Counted from the first letter of the stretch, positions 1 through 9,418 are shown. The stretch is DNA of 51,008 nucleotides from Thiohalocapsa halophila (GCF_016583825.1 NZ_NRRV01000035.1:1-51008); one strand, 5' to 3'. Notes: a model not told the origin generated them from the letters alone. Numbers and translations are program-made.

Positions 1-136
1 GCTCCTGGTCCGAAACAGGCACGGAAGCCGCAGCGCAGCGGGGCATGGCAACAAACCTCTGATCATCGAAAATTCACGAGATCAGAATGATAACGAACAT
101 ACCTCGAAACGGTCTCAGGACTTTCATGCGGCTGCA

Positions 137-1114
137 CTAGCCGACGCCGAGGTAGGCACGGGCCGCGGCGGCGTCGCGGCCGATCTGCGTCTTCAGCGCC
201 TCGAAGGACTCGAAGCGCTGCTCGCCGCGCAGTCGCAGGCGAAACTCCACTTCCAGGTGGGCGCCGTAGAGATCGCCGTCGAAGTCGAGAAGGTGCACCT
301 CCAGGCGCACGTCCTGCCCGTTCAGCGTCGGCCGGCGCCCGACGTTGGCCACGCCTGGCCAGAGGCTCGGCCAGCGCTCGGCCCAGTCCGCCGGCCGCTG
401 GACCGGGAGCCGCCCGCCGTCCAGCTCCCGCACCGCCACGGCATAGACGCCGGCGACCGGACTGACCCGCCGGTGCAGCGGCAGATTCGCCGTTGGAAAG
501 CCGATGCTGCGCCCGCGCTTGTCTCCGTGGGCCACGCGCCCGCGCATGGCGTAATGGCGGCCCAGCAGGTGGCGGGCCTGCGCCAGCTCGCCGCGGGCCA
601 GGGCCTCGCGTACCCGGGTGCTGCTGATGCGCTCTTCGCCTTGGGTGATGGTGTGGAGGTTCTCCACCTCGAAGCCGCGCTGCGCACCGGCGGCCTGGAG
701 CAGCTGAAAGTCGCCGCCGCGGTTGCGCCCGAAGCGGAAATCGTCCCCCACCAGTAGGAAGCGTACACCGAGCCCGCGCACCAACAGCCGGTCGATGAAG
801 GCGTCCGCCGGCATGGCCGCGAGCCTGGGCCCAAACTCCAGCAGCATCACACGCTGGATGCCATCGGCCTCGATGGCGGCGAGCTTCTCCCGCAGGCGGG
901 TGAGTCGCGCCGGTGCGGCGTCCGGCTGAAAATATTCCATGGGCTGCGGCTCGAAGGTGATCACCGTCGCCGGCAGGCCCAGTTCCTGCCCGCGCTGGAG
1001 CAGGCGCCTGAACACGGTGCGGTGACCAAGATGCACGCCGTCGAAGTTGCCGATGGTGGCGACACACCCGCGGTCTTGCTCGCGCAGGTTGTGCAGGCCC
1101 CGGATCAATCTCAT
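137..1114 (-). CDS. ribF: Bifunctional riboflavin kinase / FAD synthetase RibF
   Basis: Converts riboflavin to FMN and then FAD in the cytoplasm. The 325-residue product has the usual family length. The N-terminal adenylyltransferase half opens with the nucleotide-binding motif GNFDGVHLGH (about residues 22-31) and has the later ISSTRVREAL motif (about 163-172). The C-terminal kinase half carries GFPTANL (about 205-211). It lies 66 bp downstream of murJ on the same strand, matching the common gammaproteobacterial order murJ-ribF-ileS. The gene expected next lies beyond the left edge: bases 1-136 hold only a possible ATG (minus strand, codon at 46-44, AGAGG upstream) of an unidentified gene running off the window. 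Confidence 0.96.
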   Translation of the reverse strand: MRLIRGLHNLREQDRGCVATIGNFDGVHLGHRTVFRRLLQRGQELGLPATVITFEPQPMEYFQPDAAPARLTRLREKLAAIEADGIQRVMLLEFGPRLAAMPADAFIDRLLVRGLGVRFLLVGDDFRFGRNRGGDFQLLQAAGAQRGFEVENLHTITQGEERISSTRVREALARGELAQARHLLGRHYAMRGRVAHGDKRGRSIGFPTANLPLHRRVSPVAGVYAVAVRELDGGRLPVQRPADWAERWPSLWPGVANVGRRPTLNGQDVRLEVHLLDFDGDLYGAHLEVEFRLRLRGEQRFESFEALKTQIGRDAAAARAYLGVG

Positions 1115-1180
1115 CGCGCTCGGTTGCTCGGGCTGCGGTCTATGGGAGTGAGCGGCGGATTATAGACCGCCTTGGGCGTG

Positions 1181-2755
1181 TTATTCGGCGCCGTCGCCCT
1201 CCGCATGCTGCGGCGGCTCGCGGAAGTGGTGCGGGCGCAGGCCCAGCGCCAAGAGTGCGCCACCGTAGACCAGCGCGGCGGCGCCGATGACGCCGGCGAG
1301 TCGGAGCACCCGCTCGGCAGTAGCCGTCTCCAGCCAGTCGGCGGTTGGCCCCGCGAGCCACCAGAGCAGCAGCGCCATGGCCAGATTCGCCGCGAGCGCC
1401 CGCAGCAGCAGCAAGCGCCAGCCCGGTAGGGGCCGATAGACACCGGCGCGGTTCAGCCCAGCCAGCAGGAGCCCGCCGTTGAGCAGCGCCGCAAGGGATG
1501 TCGCCGCCGCCAGGCCGCCATGGCCAAAGGGGATCATCAGTGCCAGGCTCAGCAGCAGATTGACGACCATCGCCAGCAGGGCGATGCGCATCGGCGTGCG
1601 CACGTCCTGGCGGCCGTAGTAGCCGGGCACCAGGGCCTTCACCGCCATGAAGCCAGTCAGCCCGGCCGAGTAGGCCACCAGGCTCTGCCGGGCCATGGTC
1701 ACATCCTCGGCACCGAAGCTGCCGGAGAGAAACAGCGTCGCCAGCACCGGGCCCGCCAGCAGCATCAGGCCGATGCTCGCCGGCACCCCCAACAGCAGCA
1801 CCCAGCGCAGGGCCCAGTCCAGGGTGCGCGAGAAGGCTCCGCCGGCACCGGATTCGGCCCGCACCCCGGCGGAGCGCGACAGCTGCGGCAGGATCACCGT
1901 GCCCAGCGCCGCGCCGAGAATGCCGAGCGGAAACTCTACCAACCGGTCCGAGTAGTAGAGCCAGGAGATGCTGCCGGTGACCAGCAGCGACGCCAGCAGG
2001 GTGTCGATGAGCAGCGCCACCTGGGCCACCGACACCCCGAACAGCGCCGGTCCCATGAGCCGCCCGATGCGCTGCACGCCAGGGTGGCGCAAGCCGAGCC
2101 GCGGCCGCGGCAGCAGCCCGAGCCGAGCCAGAAACGGCAGTTGGAAGGCCAGCTGCACCAACCCCGCCAGGAGCACGCCCCAGGCAAGCGCCATCACCGG
2201 CTGGTCGAGTCTGGGCGCCAGCCATAGTGCGCAGGCGATGAGCACCAGGTTCAGCAGCACCGGCGTGAAGGCAGGGACGCCGAAGCGCTCGTGGGTGTTC
2301 AGGACGCCGCCGGCAAAGGCGGTGAGGCCAATGAAAAAGAGATAGGGCAGCGTCAGCCGCAGCATGGCCGCGGACAGGACATGAGTCTCGGGCTCCGCGG
2401 CAAAGCCCGGCGCAAAGGCCAGCACCAGCAGCGGCGCTGCCAACACGCCAAGCGCGGTCACCACGAACAGCAGCAGTGCCAGGCTGCCCGCGGCGCGATC
2501 CACGAAGTCCTTTAGGTCCGCCGCCGAGCGCGCTTCCCGGTACCGCTGCAGCACGGGCACCAGCGCCGCCGCGAAGGCGCCCTCCGCAAACAGCCGCCGC
2601 AGCAGATTCGGCACTTTGAAGGCGACGAAAAAGGCGTCCGTGGCCGCATCCGCCCCGAACAGCCGCGCGATCAGCAGGTCCCGCACGAACCCGAGCACGC
2701 GCGACAGCAGGGTGGTGCTGCCCACCTTGGCGATGGCAGCGGTGAGCTTGGGCAC
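1181..2755 (-). CDS. murJ: Lipid II flippase MurJ (MviN)
   Basis: Flips the peptidoglycan precursor lipid II across the inner membrane. The 524-residue protein is hydrophobic throughout, consistent with 14 membrane helices, and starts with the family-typical stretch SRVLGFVRDLLIARLFG (about 18-34), followed by TDAFFVAFKVPNLLRRLFAEG, a hallmark of MviN proteins. The chosen start is the first methionine and gives the usual length. The C-terminal tail after the last helix is polar and ends near an LRPHHF stretch. It is probably cotranscribed with ribF, 66 bp downstream. The promoter should lie in the 270 bp shared with the divergent glycosyltransferase gene. Confidence 0.96.
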   Translation of the reverse strand: MPKLTAAIAKVGSTTLLSRVLGFVRDLLIARLFGADAATDAFFVAFKVPNLLRRLFAEGAFAAALVPVLQRYREARSAADLKDFVDRAAGSLALLLFVVTALGVLAAPLLVLAFAPGFAAEPETHVLSAAMLRLTLPYLFFIGLTAFAGGVLNTHERFGVPAFTPVLLNLVLIACALWLAPRLDQPVMALAWGVLLAGLVQLAFQLPFLARLGLLPRPRLGLRHPGVQRIGRLMGPALFGVSVAQVALLIDTLLASLLVTGSISWLYYSDRLVEFPLGILGAALGTVILPQLSRSAGVRAESGAGGAFSRTLDWALRWVLLLGVPASIGLMLLAGPVLATLFLSGSFGAEDVTMARQSLVAYSAGLTGFMAVKALVPGYYGRQDVRTPMRIALLAMVVNLLLSLALMIPFGHGGLAAATSLAALLNGGLLLAGLNRAGVYRPLPGWRLLLLRALAANLAMALLLWWLAGPTADWLETATAERVLRLAGVIGAAALVYGGALLALGLRPHHFREPPQHAEGDGAE

Positions 2756-3025
2756 TGGCGCTCCGGCAAAAGCCGCGATTATAGGCAGGTGCGCCGACGC
2801 GACCCAGGTACGCCCGAGACCTGGGTCAACGACGCGCCGGCAGTGGCTGGCTCTTCCTCACCGGCTCCCTATGGGCTGTGTCGCGCACTGCCGGGGCATT
2901 GCGCTTGGCCCTGCGGGATAATCGACCTCGATGCGGGCCAGGGCAGCGGGCCGCCGCGCAACACTCATGCTCAGGAGTCCCAGACCTTGGCCGAGACCCG
3001 AGAGGCCGCCAGCAGCAACGGCACG

Positions 3026-4546
3026 ATGCAGCCTGCGCCCGCTACCCGCAGGCGCATGGTCGAGTGGCTCGGCGTCTTGGCGCTGGTGCTGGGTGCGGCA
3101 GCGCTCTTCGTCACGAACAACGACTTCTCCCGGCACTACCACAGCGACGAGTCCAACAAAGCCCGCTTCACGGCGGAGCTCGTCCAAGACTTCAAGCATC
3201 CGTTGCTGTTGCTGCAGGCGAGCCGACTGGTCAACGCGCTCGTGCAGGCCGAGGATCGACAGGCCATCACGCGGATCGGGCGCTCGGTCTCCGCCGCGGC
3301 GGCGTCGGGCCTGGTGCTGCTCATGTATCTGCTTGCCCGGCCACGTCTCGGGATAGCGGCGGGGTTTGCGGTCGCCGCGGGCGTTGCGCTATCGCCCATC
3401 ATCGTCATCCACGCCCATTACTTCAAAGAAGACCTGCTCCTCACTCTCTTCTGCTATCTCTCCCTGCTGGCGCTGGCACGCTTTCTTGCGGAGCCGACGC
3501 GGCGCACGGCCCTGCTGCTCGGCGTGGCCACGGGTCTGGCCTTGTCGTCACACTACAAGTCTCTGATCCTCGCGTTCGTGTATGTGCTGGCGCTGGTCCT
3601 GGTGGCGCCGAGGCCGGCTCGGGCGTACGTCAGGCTGGGCCTGCAGGCCGCCGCAGCCGCGGCCGTGCTGTTCCTGATCGTGAACTACCCACTGCTCTGG
3701 GACCCGGCGAGCTTCCTGAAAGGCTTCTTCTTCGAGGGCGAGCATGCGCTGAGCGGTCATGATCTGCGCATCAGCCCGATGGCGCACCTGTTCAGCTTCC
3801 ACCTCGCGAACAGCCTGATTCCCGGCATGACACTGCCGCTGGCCCTCGCCGCCGTGGCGGCATCGCTGTGGGCGGCCCTCAACTTGCGTCGGCTCGACAC
3901 GGCGGAGCGTATCCTGCTGTTGTTCATTGCCACGGCCTACTTCGTGGTCGAGCTCTCCCCCACCAAGCCGTTCCCGGATTTTCAGCGCTACGTGATACCG
4001 GTGGTGCCGGGCCTGATCTACTTCTTCGTGAAGCTGCTCTCGCGCATCGCCGCCGGTCAGCCGGAGCGCAAGAAACTGATTCTGGGTGTCGGCGCACTGA
4101 TGCTCTTGGCGTACCCGGGATACGTGACCCTCAATCTGCTCTACGCCCTGGATCGGGACACGCGGGAAGCGGTGCAGGCGTACGTCGAGAACAATCCGGG
4201 CGCCTATGTCTTCGAGTGGTACACCCGCCCCGGGCCGGGCACCGTGCGCGACATCTCGGCGGTGGCACCCGATGCCTACCGCAGCGAGCACGGCTTCTAT
4301 GTCGCCAGCAGCTTCATGTACGGGCGCTATCTCGCCGGGCTTGGCATGCCAGATCAGCCGCCGGCGGTGTACGCGAAGGCCGGCCGCTACGCCCGCCTGT
4401 TCTCCGGATTCGAATGCGTGGAGATCAGGCCGCGTTTCCGCTCCTTCGCGTTCAGCAATCCGGTTCTGCGCATCATCGATCTCCGCCGCCCCACGGAGCA
4501 GGCATCCGGCTGTGAAGTCAGGGTCCATGGCGGCGCGCAGGAATGA
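3026..4546 (+). CDS. GT-C fold glycosyltransferase (ArnT/PMT, GT39-like membrane protein)
   Basis: Probable polyprenyl-phosphate-sugar-dependent glycosyltransferase of the inner membrane; acceptor and sugar unknown. About 506 residues from the chosen ATG. A first helix (about 11-29) is followed by a short periplasmic loop with HSDESNKARF, the place where GT-C enzymes carry an acidic metal-binding motif, and then about ten further hydrophobic segments. A periplasmic C-terminal domain begins near residue 385. The frame is open further upstream, to an ATG at 2789, but that extension is arginine/proline-rich without hydrophobic character. An ATG at 3056 is an alternative start. No operon partner: murJ is divergent and the next gene is 255 bp away. 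Confidence 0.75.
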   Translation: MQPAPATRRRMVEWLGVLALVLGAAALFVTNNDFSRHYHSDESNKARFTAELVQDFKHPLLLLQASRLVNALVQAEDRQAITRIGRSVSAAAASGLVLLMYLLARPRLGIAAGFAVAAGVALSPIIVIHAHYFKEDLLLTLFCYLSLLALARFLAEPTRRTALLLGVATGLALSSHYKSLILAFVYVLALVLVAPRPARAYVRLGLQAAAAAAVLFLIVNYPLLWDPASFLKGFFFEGEHALSGHDLRISPMAHLFSFHLANSLIPGMTLPLALAAVAASLWAALNLRRLDTAERILLLFIATAYFVVELSPTKPFPDFQRYVIPVVPGLIYFFVKLLSRIAAGQPERKKLILGVGALMLLAYPGYVTLNLLYALDRDTREAVQAYVENNPGAYVFEWYTRPGPGTVRDISAVAPDAYRSEHGFYVASSFMYGRYLAGLGMPDQPPAVYAKAGRYARLFSGFECVEIRPRFRSFAFSNPVLRIIDLRRPTEQASGCEVRVHGGAQE

Positions 4547-4801
4547 CCGAGATCCGCCCGCGCGCACCATGCGCTCGCCACTCGGGGGCGCGGACTCCCA
4601 GGCGGCGACGAGCCGCCCATACGCACGCCCTGTCGGCCGGCGCGACGGCAAGGGACTTGGGGCCGCAGCGCTCAGCGGCGCCCGGTTTGCGCGGCGGGAT
4701 GTACAACGCTCGGCAACTTGCGCAAACCGAGGGTTTACACTGTGCGCCCTGATGTTTTTCGCTGGCTCTATTAGGGTCCGGCGCCCACCGACAGGTGACA
4801 C

Positions 4802-6391
4802 ATGCACAAGCCCATCGGCATCCGCGCTGCGCTGCTCGCGGCCCTGACCCTCATCGGCACGGAGAAGACCATGGCCCAACCGCCCCAAGAGCCCCCGGCC
4901 CAGCCCTCCGTGTATCCCCCAGGTGCCATGGCCGGCACAGCTCAGTCCGAGCCCGGCGGCACGGATGCCGGCGACCCTGGTGCCGGGCTCGCCGCCGGGG
5001 TGCCCGAGCAAACCAGCACCCTGGCGGAGCAAACCGCCGTCGCCGTGACCATTTACAACCAGGATCTGGCGCTCATCAAGGACCGCCGCCGGCTAACCCT
5101 GCCTGCCGGCCGTGTGGATCTGGCTTATCGGGACGTGAGCGCGCGCATCCGCCCCGAGACGGCCCTGCTGCGCGACAGCGCCGGTGCCGCGGGTGTGACG
5201 GTGCTGGAGCAGAACTTCGACTTCGACCTGCTGACACCGGACAAGCTCTTGGAGAAGTACGTCGGCCGCGAGGTGGGCGTGGTGCGCACCCACCCGACCA
5301 CCGGCGAGGAGACCGAAGAAACCGCCACCGTGCTCGCCGCCAGCGACGGTGTCGTGCTGCGCATCGGCAGCGGTGCCGAGCAGCGCATCGAGGCGAGCCG
5401 CGACGGGGGGCTCCCCGGACGCATCGTCTACCGCGACATCCCGCCCAACCTGCGCGATCGCCCGACCCTGGTGCTGGCGCTGGACAATGCCGCCGCCGGC
5501 GAGCGCGAGCTGGAGCTGTCCTATTTAAGCGGCGGCCTGAGCTGGGAGGCGGACTATGTCGGCGAGCTGGCCCCGGACGAGACCACTGTGGACCTCACCG
5601 GCTGGGTCACCCTTACTAACCAAAGCGGCACCGCCTACCCGAGCGCCAAGCTCCAGCTCGTTGCCGGCGAGGTGAACATCGCCGACGAGCCGCAGGCGGA
5701 CATGCGCATGATGGAAGCCATGCCGCGCGCCGCCGCGGCCCCGCAAATGACCGAGGAGAGCCTGTTCGAGTATCACCTCTACACCCTCGAGCGCCCCACC
5801 ACAATCGCCGACAACCAGACCAAGCAGGTGTCGCTGCTGGATGCCCCCGGTGTGGCCGTCGGCAAGGAGCTCTTGGTCCGCGGCAACCCCGGCAGCTACC
5901 GCGGCGCCCGCGGTCAGCTGACCGAAGAGATGGAGGTCAGTGTTTTCCTGAAGCTGACCAACGACGAGGCCTCGAACCTCGGCATGCCGCTGCCGGCGGG
6001 CACCGTGCGCATCTACAAGCGCGACGCGACGGGCAACGCGCAGTTCGTCGGCGAGGACCGCATCGACCACACGCCGAAGAACGAGACTGTGCGCCTGAAG
6101 CTCGGCGAGTCCTTCGACGTCACCGCCGAGCGCAAGCAGACCGCGTTCGACAAGCGCTCCGGCACCGGGCCCTGGCAGTACGAGTTCGACAGCGCCTACG
6201 AGATCCGCATTCGCAACGCCAAGCCCGAGCCGCAGCCGGTCACCGTGCAGGAGCGCATCCCCGGCGACTGGAAGATGCTGGAGGAGAGCGCCCCACACCA
6301 GGTGGGCAACGCCAACACCGCGCTCTGGAAGCTCACCGTGCCCGCCGAGGGCGAGACGGTGCTGACCTACCGCGTGCGCGTCAGGTTCTGA
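4802..6391 (+). CDS. DUF4139 domain-containing exported protein
   Basis: Function unknown; DUF4139 proteins are beta-rich and often exported. The 529-residue product begins with a signal-peptide-like segment (about 1-25, hydrophobic core RAALLAALTLIG, then MAQ), then a proline/glycine-rich linker to about residue 75. The remainder is beta-rich, starting at VTIYNQDLALIKDRR, with the family-typical SYLSGGLSWEADYVGEL (about 238-254) and the closing GETVLTYRVRVRF. An AGGTGA sequence lies a few bases before the ATG and supports this start. The gene stands alone; REP elements follow it immediately. Confidence 0.82.
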   Translation: MHKPIGIRAALLAALTLIGTEKTMAQPPQEPPAQPSVYPPGAMAGTAQSEPGGTDAGDPGAGLAAGVPEQTSTLAEQTAVAVTIYNQDLALIKDRRRLTLPAGRVDLAYRDVSARIRPETALLRDSAGAAGVTVLEQNFDFDLLTPDKLLEKYVGREVGVVRTHPTTGEETEETATVLAASDGVVLRIGSGAEQRIEASRDGGLPGRIVYRDIPPNLRDRPTLVLALDNAAAGERELELSYLSGGLSWEADYVGELAPDETTVDLTGWVTLTNQSGTAYPSAKLQLVAGEVNIADEPQADMRMMEAMPRAAAAPQMTEESLFEYHLYTLERPTTIADNQTKQVSLLDAPGVAVGKELLVRGNPGSYRGARGQLTEEMEVSVFLKLTNDEASNLGMPLPAGTVRIYKRDATGNAQFVGEDRIDHTPKNETVRLKLGESFDVTAERKQTAFDKRSGTGPWQYEFDSAYEIRIRNAKPEPQPVTVQERIPGDWKMLEESAPHQVGNANTALWKLTVPAEGETVLTYRVRVRF

Positions 6392-6403
6392 GCGCGGCAG
6401 CGC

Positions 6404-6510
6404 GGGAGCGGCGTCCCCGCCGCGATTGCGATGGTCACGAGGTGGGAGCGGCGTCCCCGCCGCGATTGCGACAACAGCGGTCAGTGTCGCGGCAGGGATG
6501 CCGCTCCCAC
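6404..6510. repeat. Three REP-type palindromic elements
   Basis: A 28-bp unit starting GGGAGCGGCGTCCCC occurs twice as exact direct copies (6404-6431 and 6444-6471). A third copy lies inverted at 6485-6510 (ending GCCGCTCCCAC) with two differences over 23 bp, both preserving the palindrome. Each unit is itself partly self-complementary (GCGGCG...CGCCGC). This matches the common extragenic GTGGGAGCGGC class of gammaproteobacterial REP sequences. It lies directly after the DUF4139 gene and before a degraded gene. Confidence 0.85.
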
Positions 6511-6527
6511 GTCCCCGCGAGCTTCGC

Positions 6528-6798
6528 GGCCTGCTTCTTCTCCGGCCGCTCGGGCGGCGGGGCGGGGCTGATCCTGCTGCCGGTGCTGCTGTTCACCGGG
6601 CTGGCGTTCATCAATGCCCTGGCGAGCCACAAGCTGGCGGTGGGCTTCATCGGCGTCGGCTCGACGCTGAGCTACGACCAGCTCTACGCAACGTCCATGA
6701 CGCTCGCCGCCAACGGCATCTTCTGGAACCGCGTCGGTGCGGTTGACCCCGTCTTCATGGGCCATGTGATCTGGCCGTTGGCGCCCGGGCTCTCTGGG
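6528..6798 (+). pseudogene. Remnant of a TauE/SafE (TSUP) membrane transporter gene
   Basis: The frame encodes GGGAGLILLPVLLFTGLAF, then SHKLAVGFIGVGSTL, which matches the first repeat of TauE/SafE permeases. It then jumps to TLAANGIFWNRVGAV and GHVIWPLAPGL, which look like the second (C-terminal) repeat of the same family. The roughly 150 residues between are missing, so an internal deletion has fused the two ends, and the 3' end is lost as well. No plausible start remains: the sequence upstream is REP repeat. TSUP proteins move sulfite, sulfonates or related anions. The rest of the 6392-6871 gap holds the REP elements and about 70 bp of featureless sequence before the next gene. Confidence 0.6.
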
Positions 6799-6871
6799 CG
6801 AGGCTCCGCTGGTTTTCCACCCCGTCCCGCTTCGGCTATGCTGCTCGGAATCGAGCATCGATCTCACCGCC

Positions 6872-7441
6872 ATGTCCAGCGTCGCCCTCCAATTGCCTGA
6901 GCGCCACCGGATATCCGTGCGTGAATACTTCCGCATGGCCGAGACCGGCGTGCTGGATCCCGAGGCGCGGATCGAGCTCATCGACGGGGAGTTGTTCGAC
7001 ATGCCGCCCATCGGCCCCGCCCACGCCAGCCGGGTCAAGCGCTGCATTCGGCTGTTCTCCCGCGTGGTGGGCGATGCGGCCATCGTCTCCGCCCAAGACC
7101 CCGTGGTGCTTGGCGATTTCTCCGCCCCGCAACCGGATCTTGCCCTGCTGCGCTGGCGGGAGGACTTCTACGAGCAGGCCCACCCAGGGCCTGCGGACAT
7201 CCTCGTCGTCATCGAGGTCGCGGACAGCAGCCTGGCCCACGACCGCGACCGCAAACTGCCCCTCTATGCCCGCTTCGCCGTGCCCGAGGTTTGGCTGGTG
7301 GACATCACGGGCCGGCATCTGGATGTCCATCGCCACCCCGAGGACGGCGCCTACACCACCCGGTTCCGGGTGCAGCACCTCTCGTGCGTGGGCATCGCTG
7401 GCCTGCCAGGTCTCGAGCTGGACCTGCGGTCGCTGTTCTGA
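6872..7441 (+). CDS. Uma2 family (DUF820) putative endonuclease-fold protein
   Basis: Uma2/DUF820 proteins have a PD-(D/E)XK nuclease fold and are often found as stray single genes; their role is unsettled. The 189-residue product has the family signature: RISVREYFRMAETG near the N-terminus, ARIELIDGELFDMPPIG (about 31-47), QPDLALLRWR (about 88-97), DILVVIEVADSSLAHDR (about 109-125), and the catalytic-type KLPLYARFAVPEVWLVD (about 128-144). The acidic D...E-V and K-x-x-x-Y positions typical of the fold are present. It lies just downstream of the broken TauE gene and may have arrived with that rearrangement (inference). Confidence 0.85.
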   Translation: MSSVALQLPERHRISVREYFRMAETGVLDPEARIELIDGELFDMPPIGPAHASRVKRCIRLFSRVVGDAAIVSAQDPVVLGDFSAPQPDLALLRWREDFYEQAHPGPADILVVIEVADSSLAHDRDRKLPLYARFAVPEVWLVDITGRHLDVHRHPEDGAYTTRFRVQHLSCVGIAGLPGLELDLRSLF

Positions 7442-7671
7442 CCCGGGCGGTCAACACCCGGGCAGCTCGGCATCGAGCTGCTTTCGAGCCAACGACGATC
7501 TGACATTAATCCTTGCAGCATCGTTGGCGGTCACGGGCCTGCTGCTGCTGTGGCCGACGGTGCGGGGCTGGCTCGGCGGCTGAGCCGAGACTGCGCGACC
7601 TGGACAGCAACGGCATTGAGGTCTAACCTTCCGTACCAGAACATGTACACTGTCGAGCTTCACCCCCTGCC

Positions 7672-7932
7672 ATGAGCGCCATCACCGCCACCGACGCCCG
7701 CAAGGGCTTTTTCGACCTGATCAAGCGCGTCAACGAGCGCTACGAAGTCATGCACATCCGCCATCGCCAGGGCGATGCCGTGCTCATGTCCGAGGCCGAG
7801 TACGAGGGGCTGATGGCGACACTGGAATTGCTGTCCGACCCGGGTTTCCGAAGCGGCATGTCCAGAGCGCAGGCGGAAGCCGAGGCCGACGACACCCGAT
7901 CCTTCGAAGAGGTCTTCGGCGAGCCGCAGTAA
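7672..7932 (+). CDS. YefM/Phd-family antitoxin
   Basis: DNA-binding antitoxin that neutralises the RelE-type toxin encoded 10 bp downstream and probably represses the operon. The 86-residue product has the N-terminal Phd/YefM fold: the start ITATDARKGFFDLIKRV is family-typical, followed by VMHIRHRQGDAVLMSEAEYEGL (about 24-45). The C-terminal third is acidic (EAEADDTRSFEEV), as expected of the toxin-wrapping segment. The gene begins at ATG 7672. Confidence 0.9.
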   Translation: MSAITATDARKGFFDLIKRVNERYEVMHIRHRQGDAVLMSEAEYEGLMATLELLSDPGFRSGMSRAQAEAEADDTRSFEEVFGEPQ

Positions 7933-7942
7933 GGAGCGGAGC

Positions 7943-8212
7943 GTGCCGGAGGGATCCAAACGTTACCGCATCCGGTTCACGCGGCAGGCGGAGAAGGATG
8001 TCCAAAAGCTCACCCCCAAGGTTAGGGACAAGCTGAAGGACATCCTGCGCAACCGCCTCGCCGTCGATCCCCACTCAGGCAAGCAGCTCGTGGGTCCACT
8101 CAAAGGCTACTGGTCATTGCGGCTCACCTATCAGGACCGCATCGTCTACGCCAGCCACGATGACGAGCTGCTGGTGCTGGTTCTGCGTGCGCGCAGCCAC
8201 TACGGAGACTGA
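7943..8212 (+). CDS. RelE/YoeB-family mRNA interferase toxin
   Basis: Ribosome-dependent mRNA endonuclease by family. The 89-residue product keeps RFTRQAEKDVQKL (about 11-23), GPLKGYWSLRLTYQDRIVY (about 51-69) and the C-terminal HY pair (His86-Tyr87) that acts in YoeB catalysis. The arginine of DRIVY matches the YoeB active-site arginine. The glutamate before PLKG in classical YoeB is glycine here, so it may belong to a neighbouring RelE/StbE branch. The start is a GTG 10 bp after the antitoxin stop, preceded by AAGGAG at about 7932-7937, a strong ribosome-binding site. Confidence 0.88.
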   Translation: MPEGSKRYRIRFTRQAEKDVQKLTPKVRDKLKDILRNRLAVDPHSGKQLVGPLKGYWSLRLTYQDRIVYASHDDELLVLVLRARSHYGD

Positions 8213-8245
8213 GCGGTCGCCCGGCTGGGGCCGACTCGCCCGGCA

Positions 8246-9220
8246 TCACTGCCCCAGCATCTCCTGCTCCAGCGACAGATAGATGCCGTAGGCGTTGCGC
8301 CGGTGCGCGGCATCGAAGGCCGGCAGCTTCTGGAATCGCGACCAGTCCGCGGCCTCGTAGGCCTCGGCGAAGGGGATCATCTCGTCCACCGCCGCAGCCA
8401 TCTGCTCGCGGGTGTACTTGAGATAGTCGAGCGTGCGGGAGACGGCCGCCGCGGGCTCGCTGGCCGCGGGGCCGTGGCCCGGGATCAGCGCCTCGATACC
8501 GGTGTCGTCCAGGGACTCCAGCACGGCCAGCCAGTGGCCGGTGTCCGCGCTGCCGGTGAAGGGCACCCGGCCCTCGAAGATGATGTCGCCGGAGATGAGC
8601 ACATTGTCCGGGCGCACCAGCACGGCGAGGTCGCCGTCGGAATGCGCCGGGCCCAGGTAGCGGATATCGAGGGTCACATCGCCCAGGCCGATCTCCGTCT
8701 GCTCAGTGATCACCACGTCCGGGCTCACCAGCCTCGTGTCCTCGTTGACCCAGGGGTCGAGGGAGAAGCGCCGCTCCTCCAGGCGCTCCTCTGCGGCCGG
8801 CGCGTCCAGGTAGTCCTGGAAGCCGCCGGGGGCAATGATCTTGGCGCCGAGGTCTTCAAACACCTGCAGCCCGTAGATGTGATCCGCGTGATAGTGGGTG
8901 ACGAGGACGGTCTTGATGGGCGCATCGGACACCTTGCGGAGCTCGTCGATGAAGCGCTTGGCAAGCGATGGCGAGCCGAGGGCGTCCACCACGGCGATGC
9001 CGTCGTCGGTGATGATGGCCGCGGCGTTGGAGATGAAGCCCTTGTTGTCGGTGGCGATGCCGGGCACGCCGCGCACGTAGTAGACATGGTCCGACACCTT
9101 GTGCAGCGGCATGTCGATGTCGATGGGGGCGATGTCTGCGCCAGCGGCGGCGCTGGTCAGACCTAGCGCTGCGGACAGGCAAAGGGCGGACAGAGAGCGT
9201 GTGATGTGCGACGAAGCCAT
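8246..9220 (-). CDS. Exported MBL-fold metallo-hydrolase (SoxH-like)
   Basis: Zinc metallo-beta-lactamase-fold hydrolase, probably periplasmic. The 324-residue product starts with a signal peptide (about 1-28, core LSALCLSAALGLTSAAAG). The metal-binding motif THYHADHIYG lies near residues 108-117, further ligands are the histidine in GPAHSDGDLAV (about 192) and the one in PGHGPA (about 246), and GDIIFEG carries the bridging aspartate. Proteins of this type occur in sulfur-oxidation and quinoprotein gene clusters (SoxH/quinoprotein relay group); the substrate is unknown. It ends 34 bp from the convergent toxin gene and is divergent from the helicase gene. Confidence 0.85.
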   Translation of the reverse strand: MASSHITRSLSALCLSAALGLTSAAAGADIAPIDIDMPLHKVSDHVYYVRGVPGIATDNKGFISNAAAIITDDGIAVVDALGSPSLAKRFIDELRKVSDAPIKTVLVTHYHADHIYGLQVFEDLGAKIIAPGGFQDYLDAPAAEERLEERRFSLDPWVNEDTRLVSPDVVITEQTEIGLGDVTLDIRYLGPAHSDGDLAVLVRPDNVLISGDIIFEGRVPFTGSADTGHWLAVLESLDDTGIEALIPGHGPAASEPAAAVSRTLDYLKYTREQMAAAVDEMIPFAEAYEAADWSRFQKLPAFDAAHRRNAYGIYLSLEQEMLGQ

Positions 9221-9418
9221 GGGCTGAACTGAGATTGGGCGTTTTGGGCTACTTGGGTAGCGATTGACGGCAGGAGCTCGCCGCCGCTTTGGCTGAGATG
9301 CGGCGCCGGGGCAACCACCGCCTATGGTTGGTCAGCTTGTTCGTCCGCGGCGCTGAGCGCTTCGCAGAAGATGCGAATTGCATCCGCGTATTCTACATGC
9401 ACTACCAATACCACCAAC

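Noticed and set aside
1115..1180. FMN riboswitch ahead of ribF
   Set aside because: The 66-bp spacer after murJ is too short for an RFN element and none of its conserved stems were seen.
3548..5032. 494-codon minus-strand frame across the glycosyltransferase and DUF4139 genes
   Set aside because: It spans two genes with clear protein features on the other strand and has no domain of its own.
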